Origin: Allobacillus halotolerans
GTDB lineage: Bacteria > Bacillota > Bacilli > Bacillales > Alkalibacillaceae
DNA length: 64,000 nucleotides
Direction: 5' to 3'
Assembly (NCBI RefSeq): GCF_018967645.1
Contig: NZ_JAHLZF010000003.1
Coordinates: forward strand, 62,316 to 126,315
The translations under genes were made by a program, and so were the position numbers. Positions 59,548 through 64,000 of this stretch are shown here, piece by piece; within the stretch, counting starts at the first letter, position 1, and every line of letters starts with the position of its first letter. The notes under the pieces were generated by a model, which ran no database searches, was not told the origin of the DNA, and worked only from the letters and a program-made list of their open reading frames with translations.

Positions 59548-60188
59548 GAAATAACTTCTCCTTTAAATATATGTTTTTCAACGATTGAGAGAATCTCATC
59601 CAGATCTGAGTTGTTCTTAACGAAATCCAATTTGTCGCCATCTAAACGGATAACTGGAATATCTGGGTGGTTCTGTTCAAATTCAATCATAAAATCCTCA
59701 TAATCTTGTCTGATTTGTTCTAAGTAGGAAGCTTGGATATTTTGTTCGACTTCTCTGCCACGAAGCTGTATGCGTTCGATTAAGGTATCTAAACTAGCCG
59801 TTAAGTAAATGAGTACATTTGGTTTTGGATGCCCTTCGGTGAGAATATCATACACTTTGCGGTACTTCTCGTATTGTTCTTCTTTCAATGTACGTTTCGC
59901 AAAAATGGTATTTTTAAAAATATGATAATCAGAAACAACCGGTTTTCCAGCATTTAAATAATGCTTTTGAATATCTTCCAATTGTTTATATCGATTACAA
60001 AGGAAAAACATCTCTGTTTGGAAGCTCCATTCCTCAATATTCTCGTAAAACTTTTCGAGAAATGGGTTTTCTTCGACGATTTCCCGTAATAAATGATAGT
60101 AAAAATGAGAAGCTATTTTATTTGAAAGAGAGGTTTTCCCTACTCCAATCGGTCCTTCAACAGCGATAAAAGGTACTTGCTGATTCAT
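59544..60188 (-). CDS. dgk: Deoxyguanosine kinase
   Basis: 214 residues. P-loop 'VEGPIGVGKTSLSNKIA', 'EEWSFQTEMFFLCNRYKQLEDI', 'VVSDYHIFKNTIFAKRTL' (DYH in place of DRS) and the lid 'RIQLRGREVEQNI'. This matches B. subtilis Dgk (YaaG), specific for deoxyguanosine. First gene of the pair with dck. In B. subtilis the pair also follows serS. Confidence 0.93.
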   Translation of the reverse strand: MNQQVPFIAVEGPIGVGKTSLSNKIASHFYYHLLREIVEENPFLEKFYENIEEWSFQTEMFFLCNRYKQLEDIQKHYLNAGKPVVSDYHIFKNTIFAKRTLKEEQYEKYRKVYDILTEGHPKPNVLIYLTASLDTLIERIQLRGREVEQNIQASYLEQIRQDYEDFMIEFEQNHPDIPVIRLDGDKLDFVKNNSDLDEILSIVEKHIFKGEVIS

Positions 60189-60368
60189 CTAAATCCTCCA
60201 TTCAACTCATGAAAATTTATTGTCTTATCATCATACCAAAAATCACAATAAAATTGGACGGTTTTCGACAAATAGAGAAAATGATTGATTGTCCTATTTG
60301 ACTCACCTATACCAAAGGGAAGCTGGTACATAAGGTAGTAGTGAATCAAATAATTAAGAGGTGATTAT

Positions 60369-60974
60369 ATGGGTTTTTATGAAGATGAATTAGATCCTTC
60401 GTTCAACGAAGGCGATTGTGGAGAATGTGGCGGCCATTGTGGCGATCAGGATTGTGTTTGTAGAACATTAAGACACATCGTGAGAGCTCAAGCGGCTACC
60501 AATAATAATGGTGGCGATTGTCAATATGGTTGTAAGCAATCCATTAAGGACCTGCTTTCCCCAACTCAGGATGTTGGAGGGAATGATACGGTTCCATTCG
60601 TTCTATACTGTGAAGGAACTTGTGAGCCGTTTATCGGGCAAAGTGTCCTGCAAGCAATGGTAGGAGGAAATCGTGTTTTTCAATGTTTTGAATCACCGAT
60701 TTTCCGTGTCAATAAAGTAAAAGACAATTGCTGTGCAGAAATTGAATTGTTGCTTCCTGTGACAATGGGAGGTTCTACTCCAGGACCTGGTGGAGATGAT
60801 GTATGCGATTATTTCCCTGGCAATTCCATTCGAAATCTACAACGTACAGGAATCTGTATCACAGTTGATTTGAAAAAATTCATGGGCATTTCTTGCTTAG
60901 AAGGTGTTGCAACATTACCAGTATCTGACTTTCGTTCTAGACTAAGAAGTAGTGCCGCACGTAACGAAGAGTAA
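60369..60974 (+). CDS. Spore coat protein of the CotY/CotZ/ExsY family
   Basis: 201 residues. The Cys-rich start 'CGECGGHCGDQDCVCRTLRHIVRAQAA', 'VPFVLYCEGTCEPFIG', 'FESPIFRVNKV' and 'CAEIELLLPV' identify the family, which forms cross-linked hexagonal lattices in the spore crust or exosporium. The many Cys residues support disulphide cross-linking. AGAGGTG precedes the ATG. Expected to be transcribed late in the mother cell, though I cannot name a sigma-K or GerE site. Evidence that the organism sporulates. Confidence 0.88.
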   Translation: MGFYEDELDPSFNEGDCGECGGHCGDQDCVCRTLRHIVRAQAATNNNGGDCQYGCKQSIKDLLSPTQDVGGNDTVPFVLYCEGTCEPFIGQSVLQAMVGGNRVFQCFESPIFRVNKVKDNCCAEIELLLPVTMGGSTPGPGGDDVCDYFPGNSIRNLQRTGICITVDLKKFMGISCLEGVATLPVSDFRSRLRSSAARNEE

Positions 60975-61002
60975 CAACTAAATTTTATCCTCTTTCAAAG
61001 TT

Positions 61003-61033
61003 AAGGCTGTTCCTTAGGGAGCAGCCTTTTTTT
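61003..61033 (+). terminator. Terminator of the coat protein gene
   Basis: AAGGCTG(ttcc) pairs with (gga)GCAGCCTT, followed by T5. Confidence 0.85.
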
Positions 61034-61113
61034 AAAATAGTTTTCATATACATACATATACTCATTTTGTGGAATGAAACAAGTATAGATACTAATGAAG
61101 GGTGATAGAAAAA

Positions 61114-62241
61114 ATGAAACGTTTATCCGTAGAAGAGTTGGCTAAAAAGGTATTGAACAAAGAAGCGACGGTGCTACTGGATGTACGTAGTGTGGAAGAT
61201 TTTCAAGATTGGAAGGTCGAAAGTAATCATTTCCAATACGTGAATCATCCGTTTTCTGCTTGGGATGGGCAGGTCGACCAGATTGCTTCAGATTTGCCAA
61301 GTAAAGACCAAGAGATCGTTGTTATTTGTGCACGAGGAAACAGTTCACAGAAAGCGGCTAAAGCTCTAATCGAAGCGGGTTATGAAAATGTTTATTCGGT
61401 CGAAGGAGGAATGCGTGCTTGGAGTGAGCATTTAGAGCCTGTGAAGATTGGCAATTTAACAGATGGCGGAGAATTATATCAATTTGTCCGTTTAGGAAAA
61501 GGTTGTCTGTCGTATGTCGTCATGAAAGATCAGGAAGCGGTTATCATTGATCCGACACGTATGACAGATAAATTTATAAATTTTACAGATGAGAAAGGTG
61601 TAACAATCAAGCATGTCATTGACACACATCTGCATGCCGACCATATATCAGGCGGACATGAATTAGCTAATCAGACGGATTCAACGTATTGGCTACCTCC
61701 AGAGGATGCAGATGAAGTGGTATTCTCTTATGAGCCGCTCGAAAATGAAACCGAAATAACCATAGGCGATTCACCAGTTAGCATTCAAGCCGTTTATTCA
61801 CCAGGTCATACGAAAGGTTCGACCTCTTTACTAATTGATAAACAGTACTTGTTAAGTGGAGATATTTTGTTTATCGAGTCAATCGGGCGCCCTGACTTGG
61901 CAGGTAAAGCAGCTGCCTGGGTCAATGATTTAAGAAACACACTATACGAAAAGTACCCTGATTTTTCAGATGATCTGATCGTATTACCCGCCCATTATTC
62001 GTCTATTGATGAAATGAACGAGAAGGGAACGGTTGCAGAGAAATTAGGTGTCTTATATGAAAAAAATAAAGGATTACAAGTCGAAGATGCAGAAGAGTTT
62101 CAACGAATGGTCACTGAAAACCTTCCGCCGCAACCGAATGATCATGAACGTATCCGACAAGTAAATATGGGGAAAGAAAGCGCTGATCCAGAAGAAAGAA
62201 GAGAAATGGAAATTGGTCCGAATCGTTGTGCGGTAAAATGA
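61114..62241 (+). CDS. Rhodanese-persulfide dioxygenase fusion (MBL fold)
   Basis: 375 residues from the ATG at 61114, with AAGGGTGA upstream; a GTG four codons earlier is less likely. N-terminal rhodanese domain (about 1-110) with active Cys72 in 'VICARGNSS'. C-terminal ETHE1-type metallo-beta-lactamase domain (about 120-370) with 'DTHLHADH' (170-177), 'YSPGHTKGS' and 'LSGDILFIESIGRPD'. Such fusions oxidise persulfides to sulfite or thiosulfate and detoxify sulfide. No CstR-like regulator is present within the window. Confidence 0.85.
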   Translation: MKRLSVEELAKKVLNKEATVLLDVRSVEDFQDWKVESNHFQYVNHPFSAWDGQVDQIASDLPSKDQEIVVICARGNSSQKAAKALIEAGYENVYSVEGGMRAWSEHLEPVKIGNLTDGGELYQFVRLGKGCLSYVVMKDQEAVIIDPTRMTDKFINFTDEKGVTIKHVIDTHLHADHISGGHELANQTDSTYWLPPEDADEVVFSYEPLENETEITIGDSPVSIQAVYSPGHTKGSTSLLIDKQYLLSGDILFIESIGRPDLAGKAAAWVNDLRNTLYEKYPDFSDDLIVLPAHYSSIDEMNEKGTVAEKLGVLYEKNKGLQVEDAEEFQRMVTENLPPQPNDHERIRQVNMGKESADPEERREMEIGPNRCAVK

Positions 62242-62295
62242 TTGTCATTAGTAAAAGGCTTTGTTAAGGCTCAGTGATGACTTTCTAATGTTGTA

Positions 62296-62563
62296 ACACT
62301 GAGTTGTTGAATTGTGAGAAGCGAAGGTGGCGACTCCTGGTCGACTAAAAGCGGTCACGTCCTGTGACCAACGTCGACATTAGACCATCCGGGTCGTCAC
62401 GGGAATAGCACGAGTCTCGAGACCCCGCAGGCCATGGTTTTGGGCCGAGGAGGCTCGAGCCGTGCCCGCGGTAAAGAAGACACTGCGATTTATCGCAGAT
62501 GTCGCCCTTATGCCCTTTGGGTAAAAGCGTCCAGCGGTAGCGGATCACAATATCAACAACGGA
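62296..62563. repeat. Dispersed structured repeat, copy 4 (long form, subfamily b)
   Basis: Same outer and core sequence as the reverse complement of copy 2 (GAATTGTGAGAAGCGAAGGTG.., GGCCATGGTTTTGGGCC), but with module B (about 62340-62400; stems GTCGAC/GTCGAC and GGTCAC/GTGACC) and module A (about 62473-62522; hairpin 62479-62503) at the same places as in copy 3. It lies between convergent genes. Confidence 0.85.
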
Positions 62564-62586
62564 CCTTAACAAACTAATAAAAAAGT

Positions 62587-62630
62587 AACACCCGTAGTTA
62601 ATTAAGATGTAATCAACTACGGGTGTTTTT
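62587..62630. terminator. Bidirectional terminator before the FMN reductase gene
   Basis: AACACCCGTAGTT pairs perfectly with AACTACGGGTGTT around a 14-nt loop, with A- and T-runs on either side. Confidence 0.9.
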
Positions 62631-62653
62631 CTGTTCTTTCTAAGAATATAATT

Positions 62654-63196
62654 TTATTTCCCTTCAACAAATTCAATAAACGACTCTATTCTCTGGTCAA
62701 GAAATTCGAGTGTATTTTGATCGGTCACTTCACCTGTATCTTCATCTATTTTTGTTTGAGCCGTTGTAATCGTTACTTCATTTGCTCCTGGCGGAAGTAC
62801 ATTAGCTCTCAATGCACTCAACACTTGTCTTAGTTGAAGTTGTGCACGTAGAGTTCCTGCGGTACTGATCGAAGCACCAAGAATCATCACCTTTTTATCG
62901 ATGAATACTTTATCGACACGAGAAGCCCAATCCAATGCGTTTTTCAGGACACCGGGAATAGACCAGTTGTATTCAGGTGTAATAATGATCACCGCATCCG
63001 CTTCTTTAATATTTTGTTTGAAGGTTTTAACAGCTTCTGGCGGATTGTGCTCATCATCTTGATTGTAAAGTGGAATGTCTTTCAATTCGGCGATGTCTAA
63101 TGAAATCTTATCCGAATATCTTTGTTGCATAGCCTTAGCTAAGTGCATATTGTACGATTTTTCCCTAAGGCTACCTACGATGGTAAATACGTTCAT
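62654..63196 (-). CDS. NADPH-dependent FMN reductase family protein
   Basis: 180 residues with a flavodoxin-like fold: phosphate loop 'VGSLREKSYNMHLAKAM' near the N-terminus, 'IPLYNQDDEHNPPEAVKTFKQNIKEADAVIIITPEYNWSIPGVLKNALDWASR' as the FMN and substrate region, and 'ILGASISTAGTLRAQLQLRQVL'. Members reduce quinones, azo dyes or chromate; the physiological substrate cannot be told. GGAGG precedes the ATG. Monocistronic. Confidence 0.88.
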   Translation of the reverse strand: MNVFTIVGSLREKSYNMHLAKAMQQRYSDKISLDIAELKDIPLYNQDDEHNPPEAVKTFKQNIKEADAVIIITPEYNWSIPGVLKNALDWASRVDKVFIDKKVMILGASISTAGTLRAQLQLRQVLSALRANVLPPGANEVTITTAQTKIDEDTGEVTDQNTLEFLDQRIESFIEFVEGK

Positions 63197-63299
63197 TACT
63201 TATCCTCCTAAAGCGATCTAAGTTGCTGAATTCAATTCACCATCTAGTATAGCATGGATTGACTGCTCTTCCACTTTAACGAGTTTACCTATTCCTTCG

Positions 63300-64000
63300 T
63301 TACTTTGGCACAATCGTTTGATTGAGTTCTTCTGGTGTCATCTCAAAGAATTGCGGATCATATAAATGACACGCTACATAGCGTCCTTCTTCTGCTTCAA
63401 GCCATTTTGGTGTTTGTTCTGCACAGACATCACGGGCGAATGGACAACGTGTACGGAAAACGCAGCCAGAAGGTGGATCAATCGGACTTGGCAATTCACC
63501 TTTCAAAATGACACGAGATCGTTGTTCTTCGATTTTCGGGTCGGGGATCGGAACAGCAGATAACAAGGCTTGTGTGTATGGATGAAGCGGCTTTTCATAA
63601 AGGCGCTCACTATCTGTCAATTCAACGATATGTCCCAGATACATCACAGCTATTCGATCTGAAATATGTCGCACCATGGATAGGTCATGGGCAATAAATA
63701 AGAATGTTAATCCTTTTTCTTCTTGTAGACGTTCCAATAAATTGATGATTTGCGCTTGTACGGAAACATCGAGTGCTGAAATTGGTTCATCACAGATAAT
63801 AAATTCAGGTTCTAATGCTAATGCACGTGCAATGCCAATTCGTTGTCGTTGCCCGCCACTGAATTCATGGGGATAACGAGTAGCATGATCACGGTTTAAT
63901 CCTACTTCTTCCAGTAATTCGTAAATACGATCATGTCTTTCTTTTTTATTTTTGTACAAACCATGGACTTCCATTGGTTCAGCAATGATTTCTTTGACAG
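63300..64000 (-). CDS. Oligopeptide ABC transporter ATP-binding protein, OppF/AppF-like (partial)
   Basis: The last 233 residues are present; the N-terminus with Walker A lies beyond the right edge, and the frame is open to 64000 ('[16 protein letters not shown]'). Signature '[15 protein letters not shown]', Walker B '[14 protein letters not shown]', H-loop 'FIAHDLSMV' and the C-terminal oligopeptide-transporter extension with Cys residues ('[15 protein letters not shown]') that often bind an iron-sulphur cluster. It energises di- or oligopeptide uptake; partners are expected outside the window. Confidence 0.92.
   Translation of the reverse strand, partial: VKEIIAEPMEVHGLYKNKKERHDRIYELLEEVGLNRDHATRYPHEFSGGQRQRIGIARALALEPEFIICDEPISALDVSVQAQIINLLERLQEEKGLTFLFIAHDLSMVRHISDRIAVMYLGHIVELTDSERLYEKPLHPYTQALLSAVPIPDPKIEEQRSRVILKGELPSPIDPPSGCVFRTRCPFARDVCAEQTPKWLEAEEGRYVACHLYDPQFFEMTPEELNQTIVPK

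Overview
This window spans the chromosomal replication origin of a spore-forming, low-GC Gram-positive bacterium of the family Bacillaceae. The evidence is the gene order rpmH-dnaA-dnaN-rlbA-recF-remB-gyrB-gyrA, a complete parA/parB/noc cluster with consensus parS sites, walRKHIJ, the sporulation genes yyaC, spoIIIJ and a CotY/CotZ-like coat gene, and Bacillus-type Shine-Dalgarno sequences. The strongly acidic GyrA tail and the style of the intergenic repeats fit a halotolerant relative (Virgibacillus/Halobacillus/Oceanobacillus-like), but the genus is not determined. Nearly all genes left of oriC are on the minus strand and those right of it on the plus strand, as expected for two diverging replichores.

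Layout. (1) 1-7.3 kb is an AT-rich accessory island next to the 3' end of rlmH. It holds a HEPN-like protein cut by the window edge, a 285-residue unknown, a ClpB/C-D2-like AAA+ ATPase with a duplicated N-terminal module, a 309-residue unknown, a decayed IS21 element, a group II intron fragment, a pentapeptide-repeat protein and an overlooked 36-residue hydrophobic peptide gene with its own promoter. The four larger genes are a candidate undescribed defence system. (2) 7.3-17.6 kb carries rlmH, a cluster of DnaA boxes, the walR-walK-walH-walI-walJ-htrC operon, an M23 endopeptidase and tRNA-Phe. (3) 17.7-30.3 kb carries purA, an ABC exporter with an unusual LytTR regulator fused to a dead ABC domain, dnaC-rplI-gdpP-yybS, rpsF-ssb-rpsR and ychF. 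(4) 30.4-42.6 kb is the segregation and translation block: parB-parA-noc, rsmG-mnmG-mnmE, jag-spoIIIJ-rnpA-rpmH. (5) 42.6-45.2 kb is oriC, bipartite around dnaA, with DnaA boxes on both sides and a DnaA-trio-like unwinding element. (6) 45.2-64 kb carries dnaN to gyrA, an HD-GYP-like protein lacking the HD histidine, dacA, a T-box-controlled serS, tRNA-Ser, dck-dgk, a coat protein, a rhodanese-persulfide dioxygenase, an FMN reductase and an oppF-like gene cut by the window edge.

Two intergenic phenomena cross the whole window. A dispersed structured repeat family has four copies (18.2, 46.4, 57.5 and 62.3 kb). Two of these carry the same two hairpin modules at homologous positions, and the hairpins show compensatory base changes. 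Independently, three intergenic regions (27.8, 42.9 and 58.7 kb) contain degenerate tandem arrays with three unrelated sequences but the same 21-bp period.

Functionally the core part joins replication initiation (DnaA, DnaN, DnaC, SSB, gyrase), origin segregation and nucleoid occlusion (ParAB, Noc), cell-wall homeostasis (WalRK, M23 peptidase, DacA), tRNA and rRNA modification and ribosomal proteins. The window has no CRISPR array and no rRNA operon.
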